From Paenibacillus dendritiformis (lineage in GTDB: Bacteria > Bacillota > Bacilli > Paenibacillales > Paenibacillaceae), in contig NZ_AP025344.1 in the NCBI RefSeq assembly GCF_021654795.1, positions 2,418,501 through 2,482,500 of the forward strand: a stretch of 64,000 nucleotides of DNA, read 5' to 3'. The notes beneath the pieces were generated by a model that saw only the letters and a list, made by a program, of their open reading frames with translations, was not told the origin of the DNA and searched no databases. The position numbers were made by a program, and so were the translations under genes. This document shows positions 8,509 through 17,633 of this stretch, piece by piece (position 1 is the first letter of the stretch; each line of letters starts with the position of its first letter).

Positions 8509-9456
8509 ATGAGGGGAAGTCTATTGAAAAAATATGACGCGGTCGTCATTGGAGACGCGAATATCGATCTGGTCGTGGTCGGCTGTCACGAGCTGCCGGC
8601 TCCAGGGGAAGAAGTATTCGCCGATCAGATGCAGGTCCATGTAGGCGGAGGAGCGGCGCTGTTCACCTTGTCCCTGGCGAAGCTGGGCTTGAAGCTGGCC
8701 TTCAATGGCGTATTGGGAAAAGACGGCGACGGGCGTTACATTTTGGACGAGTTCCACAAGCATGGCGTGGATACGCAATATATCCGGCTTAGCGAGCGGA
8801 ACCGCACCGGCATATCGATTGCGTTGAATTCGGACAAAGACCGCTCGTTCATCACGTATAGGGGGACGAACCAAGAGCTTGATCTGCGGCAGCTTGATCT
8901 GAGAAGCGTCGAGCTGGCAAGGCATGTGCATTTGACCGGATACCGCGGTCGCAGCAATCATGACGATTATATGCAGATGGCAGCCAAGCTGAAAGCGATG
9001 GGCGCAACCTTGTCCTGCGATGTCGGCTGGGACGATACGGGCGAGTGGCATGAAGGCATCTATGAATTGATGAAGACGATTGACATCTTTTTCATGAACG
9101 AAGCGGAAGCGAAGCACTATACCCGCTGTGCTCGCGAAGCGGACAGCATTGCGAAGCTAAGCAAGCATTCCTCGCATTTTGTCATCAAGATGAGCTCCAA
9201 GGGTGCGATCGCCTGCATTGACGGACAGGTGACGCGCCGCGCGGGGTTTCAGGTGAATTCCGTGGACACGACCGGTGCCGGCGATGCCTTCAATGCCGGA
9301 TATATGTTCGGTTATTTGGCGGGCAAGCCGGTGGAGGATTGTCTGCTGTACGGCAATGCGTGCGGCGCTAGCTCGGTCATGAATTATGGAGGAAGCACAG
9401 GCATTATGACTATCGATACGCTGGAGCAATTCATCGCGGCCGCATCGGCCGGGTAA
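8509..9456 (+). CDS. PfkB-family carbohydrate kinase
   Basis: A 315-residue ribokinase-fold sugar kinase. The N-terminal glycine-rich region (VGGGAALFTLSLAKLG) and the C-terminal anion-hole/base motif DTTGAGDAFNAGY are both intact. ATG 8509 has GAAGAGAGG upstream, with an alternative TTG at 8524. It likely phosphorylates the monosaccharide released by the cluster glycosidases, for example a hexose or sugar derivative. It begins the catabolic half of the cluster, immediately after operator O3. Confidence 0.88.
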   Translation: MRGSLLKKYDAVVIGDANIDLVVVGCHELPAPGEEVFADQMQVHVGGGAALFTLSLAKLGLKLAFNGVLGKDGDGRYILDEFHKHGVDTQYIRLSERNRTGISIALNSDKDRSFITYRGTNQELDLRQLDLRSVELARHVHLTGYRGRSNHDDYMQMAAKLKAMGATLSCDVGWDDTGEWHEGIYELMKTIDIFFMNEAEAKHYTRCAREADSIAKLSKHSSHFVIKMSSKGAIACIDGQVTRRAGFQVNSVDTTGAGDAFNAGYMFGYLAGKPVEDCLLYGNACGASSVMNYGGSTGIMTIDTLEQFIAAASAG

Positions 9457-9480
9457 TCCATAGAGCGGGAGGAGCTATCT

Positions 9481-10851
9481 ATGAAACTAGCATTAATCGG
9501 CGGCGGCGGCGTGCGAGCTGTCTTGTTCACGAAAAGTCTGACGTTAAAAGCGGAGCAGACCGGGATTACGCAGCTGGTGCTCCAGGACACTGACGAGGAG
9601 CAGCTCGCGATCATCGGCAAGCTGTGCCGGATTGTCATCGAGCAGAGCGGGATCGATCTTCGGCTCGACACGACGATGGACGCCCGCGCGGCGCTGCAAG
9701 GCGCGGATTATATTGTCACGACGATCCGCGTCGGGAAGGAGCAATCACGGTACATCGATGAGAAGATTGCGCTCGATCGCGGCTTGCTCGGGCAGGAGAC
9801 GACCGGACCGGCCGGCTTCTCCATGGCGCTGCGAACGATTCCGGTATTGCGGAATTATTGCGAATTAGCGAAAGAGGTCGCGCCGAACGCGTGGATCTTC
9901 AACTTCTCGAATCCTTCCGGTCTGGTGACGCAGGCGTTGAGAAGCTATGGCTACGACCGCGTTATCGGGATATGCGATACGCCGAGCCATACGAAGCTGC
10001 GCATTGCGGAGGCGCTGGGCATCGATGAACGGAAGCTGCGCACCGAAGTGTTCGGCCTGAATCATCTGTCCTGGATCCGCAAGCTGATGGCGGAAGGCAA
10101 AGATCTGCTCCCCGAGTTGAAGCACGATCCGGCTTTCGTGAACGCGGTCGAGGAATTGAAAATGTTCGATCCGGATTTGCTGCGGCAGCTGCCTTACTTG
10201 CCGAACGAGTATTTATATTATTACTACCATCGCGAAAAATCGCTCGCGAACATTCAACAGGCGGCGATGACGCGCGGACAAATGATCGCGCTGAACAATC
10301 AGGCGATGCTGGACGAGCTGAAGCGGATGGATATCGACGCCAACCCGCAACTGGCGCTTCGAACGTATCTGTACTACACGCAAAAGCGGGAGGCGTCCTA
10401 TATGGCGGCGGAAACGAATTCCGAGGCGAAGGAGATTCTGCCGATGGAGGAGTTGACGCTTCCCGAGACGCTCGGCTATGCGGGCGTCATGCTTGACTTC
10501 GTGGAATCGCTGCAGACCGGACGCGAGAACAATATCGTGCTGTCGGTGCCGAACGCGGGAAGCATCGACGGCTTCGCGGATGACGATGTCGTCGAGGTGT
10601 CGTGCACGATCGACAGGGACGGAGCTCATCCGATCCGGATCGGCGCCGTTCCCGAGGATATGCATCTGTTGATGAAATCGGTGAAGCTGTTCGAACGGCT
10701 GACGGTGGAGGCGGTCGCGAAGAAATCGCGAAGTCTGGCCGTGAAAGCGCTCTCGGTTCACCCGCTGGTGAATTCGTATTCTCTGGCGAAGGAGCTTGTA
10801 GACGATTACTTGGAAGCTTATCGCGATACGTTAGGAGAATGGAACCGATGA
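9481..10851 (+). CDS. Glycoside hydrolase family 4 enzyme
   Basis: A 456-residue GH4 enzyme, which cleaves glycosides or 6-phosphoglycosides by an NAD- and Mn-dependent oxidation-elimination mechanism. A Rossmann motif starts at residue 6 (IGGGGVRAV), followed by NFSNPSG, a metal-ligand Cys in ICDTPSH and the His of GLNHLSW. The usual CNVP of 6-phospho-beta-glucosidases is CDTP here, so the substrate class may differ. It overlaps the GH38 gene by 4 bp (ATGA), which indicates translational coupling. Confidence 0.88.
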   Translation: MKLALIGGGGVRAVLFTKSLTLKAEQTGITQLVLQDTDEEQLAIIGKLCRIVIEQSGIDLRLDTTMDARAALQGADYIVTTIRVGKEQSRYIDEKIALDRGLLGQETTGPAGFSMALRTIPVLRNYCELAKEVAPNAWIFNFSNPSGLVTQALRSYGYDRVIGICDTPSHTKLRIAEALGIDERKLRTEVFGLNHLSWIRKLMAEGKDLLPELKHDPAFVNAVEELKMFDPDLLRQLPYLPNEYLYYYYHREKSLANIQQAAMTRGQMIALNNQAMLDELKRMDIDANPQLALRTYLYYTQKREASYMAAETNSEAKEILPMEELTLPETLGYAGVMLDFVESLQTGRENNIVLSVPNAGSIDGFADDDVVEVSCTIDRDGAHPIRIGAVPEDMHLLMKSVKLFERLTVEAVAKKSRSLAVKALSVHPLVNSYSLAKELVDDYLEAYRDTLGEWNR

Positions 10852-13700
10852 ATACGAACGAACTTCATGGCAAGCTGACGGCGTTGAAGGAGAGAACACC
10901 CTCGGGTTACTGGGGAGAACGAATCGTCTCGCAATTGGAGTATATGAACCGCGTCTCCCTCGTTCAGGATCGCCAGTGGGACTCGGCCCTGCTCCCTGTC
11001 GTTGAATGGCTCCATGCCCGCCTCGATGACGAGGGCGTCATCGCGGAGCGGACCGCGCGCGAGGCGGAGAGCATGCTGGCCGCATGCGGGCCGGCCGCCA
11101 AGAGCTATGCGCTGCATTGCGCGGCCCATGCGCATCTCGACATGAACTTCCTGTGGGGCTGGGCCGAGACGGTATCCGCCACGCTGAACACGTTCCGTAC
11201 GATGCTCGATCTGCTGGAAGAGTATCCGGACTACATATTCTCTCATTCGCAGGCGGCCGCTTATCGGATCGTGGAGCAATACGATCCCGAGATGCTGGAG
11301 GAGATTAAGGCCCGGGTCAAGGAGGGGCGGTGGGAGGTCACCGCTTCCACCTGGGTCGAAGCGGACAAGAACATGCCTAGCGGCGAGAGCATGGCCAGAC
11401 AATTGCTGTATGCCAAAACGTATCTGTCCGGCCTGTTCGGCCTCGATCCGGACAGCCTGCAAATCGATTTCGAGCCGGATACGTTCGGGCACAGCATCAA
11501 CGTTCCGGAAGCGCTCCATCATGCCGGCGTGAAGTACTACTATTATTGCCGGGGTCACAACGATAACGGCCACTCGCTGTTCCGGTGGGAGTCTCCGTCG
11601 GGCCGTTCCGTCATCGCCTACAAGGAGCCGCACTGGTATGATTCCCGCATCGAGCCGGCGATGGCGCTTACGGTGCCGGAATTCTGCGCGCGGACGAAGA
11701 TGACGACGATGCTGAAGGTGTACGGCGTCGGCGATCATGGCGGCGGGCCGACGCGCCGCGACATCGAACGGATATTGGATATGCAGACCTGGCCGATTTT
11801 CCCGCGCATTCGATTCGGAACGTACCGCGACTTTTTTGCGTTGACGGAATCAGTGGCGGACAGCTTGCCGGTCATTCGCGATGAGCTGAATTTTATATTT
11901 ACCGGCTGCTACAGCTCGGAATCGAGAATCAAGCTGGCGAACCGGGTGTCGGAACGGTTGCTCGGCGAAGCGGAGCTATTCGGCAGCATGGCTTCTTTAG
12001 TTGCGCGGGCCCGGTATTTCGGAGAGGAACTGGGGGAGGCCTGGAAGCAAGCCTGCTTCAATCAATTTCATGATATTTTGCCCGGCTCATGCGTGGCGGA
12101 GACAAGAGAGCATGCGATGGCTTCGTTCCAGGAGATTATGGCGACGGCCGGGAGCAAGAAAAGCTATGCCATCCGCAAGCTGGCCGAACTTATCGATACG
12201 TCGGCTTATATCGCCGCCGATGAGGATGTGCGCGAGAGCATGTCCGAAGGAGCCGGTCCCGGGGTCGGCGTCCATTTGTTCCGGATGGGGGAGAGCGAGC
12301 GCGGCCGCGGGAAGACGCGCATCTTCCATCTGTTCAATTCCTCCGTCCGCGATCGCGAAGAGCTGGCGGACATTGTGATCTGGGATTGGAACGGCCATGT
12401 GGACAGCATTCAATTCCATGACAGCGAAGGGCGGAGCGTTCCGTTTCAATATATCGACAGAGGGTTCATCGAGCATTGGGGCCATTACTTTTTGCGGGTG
12501 CTGCTGAAGGTGAAGGTGCCGGCCATCGGCTACAGCACGTATGTGATGACCGAGAAGGAAGGAGACATGAAGCGGTTGTCCGCCGATGATTTTTATTTGG
12601 CCGGACAGAATCTGCCGCCGAATGAGAAGTACGAATTCGTGCTGGAGAACGAGCATATTGCCGTCCGGTTCGATCCGCGGCAATTCACGATCGCTTCGCT
12701 GATCGACAAGCGCACGAACCGCGAATATGCCGATCCGGCGCAGCCCGCGGGCTTGTTCCGCTTCGTGGAGGAGGATACGTTCAACGGGGGCGGGAACGCC
12801 TGGCTCGTCGGCCGGTACCGCCATGTGGAGCCGCTGGCGAAGTGGACGCTGGATAGCTGCGAGCTTGGCGATCATTTGCTGCGCCAGTCGATTACGTTCC
12901 GGACGAGCTTCCGGAATTCGACGCTGAAGGCGACCGTGTCGCTGGATCGGAATAGCAGCGCGTTGGTCTATCACGTCGAATGCGACTGGCATGAGAGCGG
13001 GAGCGAGGACAGCTTTACGCCGCAGTTGAATTTCTATCTGCCGGTGCCTTACGATTGCAGGTCTTACCGCTATGACGTTCCCTTCGGCACGCTGGAGAGG
13101 AAAGCTATCGATCTGGATGTGCCTGCCAACAGCTTCGCCGCAGCGATTCCGGCGGACAGCGGGATAGATCGCGCGGTGATGCTGCTCGCCGATGCGAAGC
13201 ATGGCTTCCGGAGCGGCAGCCGTTCGCTGGCGCTCACTCTGCTGCGCGGCTCCTACAGCCCGGATCCGTACCCGGAGATCGGGAAGCATCCGTTCCGGTT
13301 CGCCGTTGGGCTGACCGATTACCGCGATACCCGGCAGATGCTGGAGCAGTCCTATCATTTTCAGAATCCGATCGAAGCCATATCTGTGCGCGCCCGCAAG
13401 GGGACGCTGCCGCAGACGGGCAGCTTCGTCACGCTGAAGCGGGGACAGGTGGCGCTGTCTGCGATTAAAATGGCGGAAGGCTCCGCGGCGAACCGCTGGA
13501 TCGTGCGCCTGTATGAGACGGAGGGCGAGCGGACGAGCGTAACGCTGGCGTTCGGGCAGCCGGTGAGAAGAGCTTATTTTGTCTCGTTCGTCGAGCAGCC
13601 GGCCGGCGGACCGGATATTTCCGTCCAAGGAAGCAAAATTACATTCGATGTCGGCGCATCCGCGGTAGCCACCGTATGCGTGGAATTCGAGGGGAGATGA
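10848..13700 (+). CDS. Alpha-mannosidase, glycoside hydrolase family 38
   Basis: A 950-residue GH38 enzyme. HAHLD holds the zinc ligands His96 and Asp98, and FEPDTFGHS holds the catalytic nucleophile Asp211. A long beta-rich C-terminal half follows. No signal peptide, so it acts in the cytoplasm on imported oligosaccharide. The ATG at 10848 overlaps the preceding stop and has AGGAG ten bases upstream. A longer open frame reaching back to 10602 runs inside the GH4 gene and is not used. It may be an alpha-mannosidase or a phosphorylated or glycerated mannoside hydrolase. Confidence 0.9.
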   Translation: MNTNELHGKLTALKERTPSGYWGERIVSQLEYMNRVSLVQDRQWDSALLPVVEWLHARLDDEGVIAERTAREAESMLAACGPAAKSYALHCAAHAHLDMNFLWGWAETVSATLNTFRTMLDLLEEYPDYIFSHSQAAAYRIVEQYDPEMLEEIKARVKEGRWEVTASTWVEADKNMPSGESMARQLLYAKTYLSGLFGLDPDSLQIDFEPDTFGHSINVPEALHHAGVKYYYYCRGHNDNGHSLFRWESPSGRSVIAYKEPHWYDSRIEPAMALTVPEFCARTKMTTMLKVYGVGDHGGGPTRRDIERILDMQTWPIFPRIRFGTYRDFFALTESVADSLPVIRDELNFIFTGCYSSESRIKLANRVSERLLGEAELFGSMASLVARARYFGEELGEAWKQACFNQFHDILPGSCVAETREHAMASFQEIMATAGSKKSYAIRKLAELIDTSAYIAADEDVRESMSEGAGPGVGVHLFRMGESERGRGKTRIFHLFNSSVRDREELADIVIWDWNGHVDSIQFHDSEGRSVPFQYIDRGFIEHWGHYFLRVLLKVKVPAIGYSTYVMTEKEGDMKRLSADDFYLAGQNLPPNEKYEFVLENEHIAVRFDPRQFTIASLIDKRTNREYADPAQPAGLFRFVEEDTFNGGGNAWLVGRYRHVEPLAKWTLDSCELGDHLLRQSITFRTSFRNSTLKATVSLDRNSSALVYHVECDWHESGSEDSFTPQLNFYLPVPYDCRSYRYDVPFGTLERKAIDLDVPANSFAAAIPADSGIDRAVMLLADAKHGFRSGSRSLALTLLRGSYSPDPYPEIGKHPFRFAVGLTDYRDTRQMLEQSYHFQNPIEAISVRARKGTLPQTGSFVTLKRGQVALSAIKMAEGSAANRWIVRLYETEGERTSVTLAFGQPVRRAYFVSFVEQPAGGPDISVQGSKITFDVGASAVATVCVEFEGR

Positions 13701-13704
13701 TCTC

Positions 13705-14607
13705 ATGGCGAACCCTTTAACGTTTCGGGAAGACGGCACGTTCAAAATATTGCAGTTCACCGACGTCCATATCGGCGACGGCACGGACGGGGAGGAGCAA
13801 GATCGGCAGGCCGTCGCCTTGATGGAGCGGCTGATCGAGCAGGAGCGGCCCGATCTTATCGTGTACACGGGAGATCTGTGCTGGAGCCACGGCATAGAGG
13901 ATCCCAGGAGAGGCTTGCGCCTCGCCATCTCGCCGGCCGTGCGATCGGGCCTTCCCTGGGCGGCCGTGTTCGGCAATCATGACGCGGAGGGAAGCGTCAC
14001 CCGCGAGCAATTGATGGACGTGATGCGGGAGAGCGCGGGATGCCTGGCCGAGCCGGGACCGGCCGATCTAAGCGGGGTCGGGAACTACGCGCTGCCTGTT
14101 CGCGGATCGGACGGGGAGAAGGAGGCGGCGATGCTCTACTTTCTCGATTCGGGCTGCGAAGCGCCGGAGCATATCGGCGGCTATGAATGGATTCACGGTG
14201 ACCAGGTGGAATGGTACGCGCAGGTGTCGCGAGAGGCGGCGAAGCGCAGCGGGGCGCCGCTGCCTTCTCTGGCCTTCTTCCATATTCCGCTTCCGGAATA
14301 TGAGGAGGTGTGGCGCGCCGGGATCATCAGCGGCAATAAATATGAACGGGTGTGCGCGCCCAAGTTAAACTCCGGCCTGTTCGCGAAAATGGTGGAGATG
14401 GGCGATGTCATGGCTGTCTTCGCGGGCCACGATCACGACAACGACTATGTCGGAGCGCTGCATGGCATCTCGCTCTGCTATGGCCGCACGACCGGCTATA
14501 ACTGCTACGGCCGCCTGCAGCGGGGCGCGCGGGTCATTGAATTGGCGGAAGGCAAGCGCGAATTCCGCACATGGCTTCGGCTTGACGACGGCACGGTGCG
14601 GTTATGA
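13705..14607 (+). CDS. Calcineurin-like metallophosphoesterase
   Basis: A 300-residue cytoplasmic metallophosphoesterase. The five family blocks are visible: DVH (Asp20, His22), GDLCW, GNHDAE, FHIPLPEY and GHDHDND. It starts 4 bp after the GH38 stop and shares a 4-bp ATGA overlap with the aminopeptidase gene, so it belongs to one transcript. The yeast Dcr2/purple-acid-like subgroup has similar architecture. The substrate is probably a phosphomonoester or diester produced in this pathway. Confidence 0.88.
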   Translation: MANPLTFREDGTFKILQFTDVHIGDGTDGEEQDRQAVALMERLIEQERPDLIVYTGDLCWSHGIEDPRRGLRLAISPAVRSGLPWAAVFGNHDAEGSVTREQLMDVMRESAGCLAEPGPADLSGVGNYALPVRGSDGEKEAAMLYFLDSGCEAPEHIGGYEWIHGDQVEWYAQVSREAAKRSGAPLPSLAFFHIPLPEYEEVWRAGIISGNKYERVCAPKLNSGLFAKMVEMGDVMAVFAGHDHDNDYVGALHGISLCYGRTTGYNCYGRLQRGARVIELAEGKREFRTWLRLDDGTVRL

Positions 14608-16034
14608 AGTTCGCCATAGGCAATTCAGAAGCCGCGCAGGTCATGATTTATCCTATCTTCCTGGAAACGGCGGAGGCCCCGTGTCTGTCGCTTCCGCTCC
14701 ATCCTCATATGGGCGAGCGCGGGGCTGTCACCTGGTATTACGACAGGCAGGATGAGCAGCATCTGCTGCTCGCCGGGCTCGGAAGCCGGCAGTCGTTCGA
14801 ACCGGAACGCTTGCGCGAGGCTGCCGGCAACGCGGCGCGCGCCGCAGAGCAGCACAAGCTGCGCACCGCCGCGGTAGCCATGGACGGATGCCAGGGGATC
14901 GGCGACACGCGGGAGGCGGCGGCCGCCTGGGTCGAAGGCTGGCTGCTGGGAACGTATGCCTTCGACAAGTATACATCGCGCAAAGCGGTCCGCTGCATGG
15001 AGAGCGTCCATTTCCAGCCCGGGCCTGAGCCCGGTCTGGAGGAGGCGATTGCGCTTGGAGAAGCGCGCGCCGCGGGTATCGCCTTCGCGCGCGATATCGG
15101 CAACGAGCCGGCCAATCATCTGCGGCCGAAGACGCTCGCGGAGCGCGTGGCGGAGCGGTTCGCCGCCAGCGGCGTGCAGGTGGCATGCTACGAAGGAGAG
15201 GAGCTGGCTGCGCGGCAGATGTGCGGGTTGATCGGCGTCGGTCAAGGAAGCGCCCATCCGCCTGTCCTGATCGAATTGCGCTATTGCACCGATCCGTCCA
15301 AGGAGCTTATCGCGCTCGTCGGGAAAGGAATTACGTTCGATACGGGCGGAATCAGCCTGAAGCGGGATCATGATATTAGCGATATGCGAATCGATATGGG
15401 CGGGGCGGCCGCCGTCATCGGGGCGATGGAGATTATCCGCCGACGTGAAGTGCGGGCCAATGTAGCCGCGATCATCCCCGCCGCCGAGAATATGCCGGAC
15501 GGCGGGGCGCTGTTGCCGGGAGATGTCTTGACGTATCCGAACGGCGTCTCGGTTCAGGTCGGCAATACCGATTCGGAAGGCCGGCTCGTTCTGGCGGACG
15601 CGTTGCTTCATGCGCATGCGATCGGCGCGAAGGAAGTGGTCGATATGGCGACGCTGACGTATTCCTGCCAAGGCGCGCTCGGCTCGAAGTATGCCGGGAT
15701 CTGGGGCGACGAGCCTACCGTCACGACGCTTCGGAGCCTGGGCCGGCTCACGGGGGAGAAGGTATGGGAGCTTCCGCTCGCCGAGGAATATGCGGGCTAC
15801 TTGGCAAGCGATTATGCGGATCTGTGCAATATCAGCCGGGTCGGCGAGGCCGGAGCGATTACCGCGGCATTGTTCCTGCGCCGGTTCGTGCATCCGTCCA
15901 TGAGCTGGGCTCATATTGATATGGCGGCCATGAAGGAGGCCGCGTCCACGGCCGGGTACGTCGCGGCTGGCGCCACAGGCTACGGAGCCCGCTTGCTGGC
16001 CGAATTTGTGGCGGAGCGTTCGCGTTTGTCATAA
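14604..16034 (+). CDS. Leucyl aminopeptidase, M17 family
   Basis: A 476-residue cytosolic di-metal aminopeptidase. The catalytic lysine segment GKGITFDTGGISLK and the family signature NTDSEGRLVLADAL (usually NTDAEGRL) are present. A variable N-terminal macro-like domain occupies about residues 1-160. Its placement inside a glycan operon, translationally coupled to the phosphoesterase, suggests that it trims the peptide part of imported glycopeptides. Confidence 0.9.
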   Translation: MKFAIGNSEAAQVMIYPIFLETAEAPCLSLPLHPHMGERGAVTWYYDRQDEQHLLLAGLGSRQSFEPERLREAAGNAARAAEQHKLRTAAVAMDGCQGIGDTREAAAAWVEGWLLGTYAFDKYTSRKAVRCMESVHFQPGPEPGLEEAIALGEARAAGIAFARDIGNEPANHLRPKTLAERVAERFAASGVQVACYEGEELAARQMCGLIGVGQGSAHPPVLIELRYCTDPSKELIALVGKGITFDTGGISLKRDHDISDMRIDMGGAAAVIGAMEIIRRREVRANVAAIIPAAENMPDGGALLPGDVLTYPNGVSVQVGNTDSEGRLVLADALLHAHAIGAKEVVDMATLTYSCQGALGSKYAGIWGDEPTVTTLRSLGRLTGEKVWELPLAEEYAGYLASDYADLCNISRVGEAGAITAALFLRRFVHPSMSWAHIDMAAMKEAASTAGYVAAGATGYGARLLAEFVAERSRLS

Positions 16035-16040
16035 AATTCG

Positions 16041-16124
16041 TTCACAATAAAGCACGTCACAGCAAAGCAGCTCACAGCATAACACGATCACAGCAAAGCT
16101 CGTTATAGTAAAGCACGTTCACAG
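16041..16124. repeat. Degenerate 15-16 bp tandem repeat
   Basis: About five imperfect units of the form TCACAGCAAAGCACG fill the gap between the aminopeptidase and HAD genes. No function is evident. It breaks the tight gene packing seen upstream. Confidence 0.7.
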
Positions 16125-16149
16125 AGGGAGAGACAGGTGGGGAGAAGCG

Positions 16150-16812
16150 GTGATTAAAGCGATCTTGTTCGATTTTGACGGACTCATCTTGGATACGGAA
16201 ACGACCGAATTTATCGCTTTTCAAGAAATTTGCAGGCAGTATCATTATGAGATGCCCTTGGACGTATGGAGCCAATGGACGGGATCGGCCGACTCGGTGC
16301 AGCGCGCTTGCCGCCATCTGGAGCAGGCGATTGGTGCTCCGCTTGATCACGACGAGATTCGGTCCCGCCACGGAGAAGTCTTCCGCGGCATGATCGCCAC
16401 GGCAGACTTGTTGCCGGGCGTCATCGAGAAGCTGGAGGAGGGCAAGCGGCGCGGACTCCGCATCGGACTAGCGACCAGCGCTCATTACGATTGGGCTGTC
16501 GGCTATGTGAAAAAATACGGTCTGCTGGATTATTTCGATTGCATCCGAACGAAGGAGGACGTGATCCGCTCGAAGCCGGATCCCCAAATCTATCGCGAAG
16601 CCTTGGCCGGGTTGAGCATCGGGCCGCAGGAAGCGATCGCGTTCGAGGATTCGCTGTTCGGGCTTCAGGCCGCCAAAGCCGCGGGCGTCTATTGCGTTGT
16701 GGTGCCGAATGCGCTCACACAAGGATTTGCGTTCGAGCAGGCCGATTTGCGGCTGCAGTCGCTCCTTGAGATCGATCTGGAGCAGATCATTGCCCGCGTG
16801 ACACGGCAATAA
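16150..16812 (+). CDS. HAD-superfamily phosphatase (beta-phosphoglucomutase-like)
   Basis: A 220-residue HAD subfamily IA hydrolase. Motif I is FDFDGLILDTE (nucleophile Asp8, acid/base Asp10), motif II is ATSAH, and motifs III/IV are KPDPQIY and AFEDSLFGLQAA. The GTG start at 16150 follows a GGGGAGAAG site. The cap-domain spacing resembles beta-phosphoglucomutase and sugar-phosphate phosphatases. It likely dephosphorylates or isomerises a sugar phosphate of the pathway. Confidence 0.88.
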   Translation: MIKAILFDFDGLILDTETTEFIAFQEICRQYHYEMPLDVWSQWTGSADSVQRACRHLEQAIGAPLDHDEIRSRHGEVFRGMIATADLLPGVIEKLEEGKRRGLRIGLATSAHYDWAVGYVKKYGLLDYFDCIRTKEDVIRSKPDPQIYREALAGLSIGPQEAIAFEDSLFGLQAAKAAGVYCVVVPNALTQGFAFEQADLRLQSLLEIDLEQIIARVTRQ

Positions 16813-16828
16813 AAGAGGAGGGATTTCC

Positions 16829-17602
16829 GTGACACGGAATTTTCCTATGGTTGGCGCGCATACCGGGGGAGGAGCGGCTCCGGACAATACGCTGGAGTCG
16901 TTCTGGGAAGGAGTGCAATCGGGCGCCGATATCGTCGAGATCGATCTGCGGGCGGCCGCCGACGGGACCGTCGTTCTGCTGCACGACGCGTCTCCCTTGC
17001 TGGACAGGTACACGTATGAGCAATTGAACCGGGCGGAGAACCGGATTCTATTAAGTCCTGTCTATGCGCATCGGGATATCGTGAAGCTCGACCGCATTCT
17101 TGATATCGCGAAGCAGCGGAGCATCAAGCTCAATCTGGATATCAAAAATGAGCATACGGTGGCTCCGGCGATGGAATGCGTTCACAGGCACGGTATGGAG
17201 AAGCAGGTGTTCGTCACGGGGTGCAGCGCCGGGATTGCAGGAAATTATGACGGCATTCGCGTTGTATATAATACTCCGGATAAGTTATGCGAAGCGGATG
17301 TCGCCGATTACGCAGCGTTCGCGCGGCGGGTATGCGAAGAAGCGCTGCGCTGCTCCGCTTACGGCTTGAACATGGATTACCGGACATGCCGCATGGAACT
17401 GGTGGAAGCGGCGCATGAGCGCCAATTGGCGGTCTGGGTGTACACGGTCAACGCGCCAGATGAGTTCAAGCGGTATATCGGCATGGGCGTTGATGCGATC
17501 ACGACGCGAACGCCTCTTGCGTTGCTGGAGCTGAAGCCGTCCGCCCGGCGCCAAGGGGACGGATTGGCAGGCTTTTCCGCCCGAATGGAACGGAAATGTT
17601 GA
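16829..17602 (+). CDS. Glycerophosphodiester phosphodiesterase family protein
   Basis: A 257-residue GDPD-fold protein without a signal peptide. The conserved blocks read AHTGGG, APDNTLESF, GADIVEIDLRAAADGTVVLLHD and, near the end, VWVYTVN with ITTRTP. The canonical N-terminal HRG is HTG and ENT is DNT, so one arginine normally near the phosphate is replaced. The GTG start follows AGAGGAGGG. It is the last gene of the cluster. Its stop codon overlaps the -35 element of the argS promoter. Confidence 0.82.
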   Translation: MTRNFPMVGAHTGGGAAPDNTLESFWEGVQSGADIVEIDLRAAADGTVVLLHDASPLLDRYTYEQLNRAENRILLSPVYAHRDIVKLDRILDIAKQRSIKLNLDIKNEHTVAPAMECVHRHGMEKQVFVTGCSAGIAGNYDGIRVVYNTPDKLCEADVADYAAFARRVCEEALRCSAYGLNMDYRTCRMELVEAAHERQLAVWVYTVNAPDEFKRYIGMGVDAITTRTPLALLELKPSARRQGDGLAGFSARMERKC

Positions 17603-17627
17603 TTTCTCGGCTCGCGCACGATATAAT
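17599..17627 (+). promoter_or_regulatory. Sigma-A promoter of the argS T-box transcript
   Basis: TTGATT at 17599-17604 and TATAAT at 17622-17627 are separated by exactly 17 bp. Transcription would begin near 17634, just ahead of the T-box leader. Confidence 0.8.
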
Positions 17628-17633
17628 GAACGA

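Noticed and set aside
12087..13976. 629-residue minus-strand frame opposite the GH38 gene
   Set aside because: Arg/His-rich shadow sequence without family motifs.
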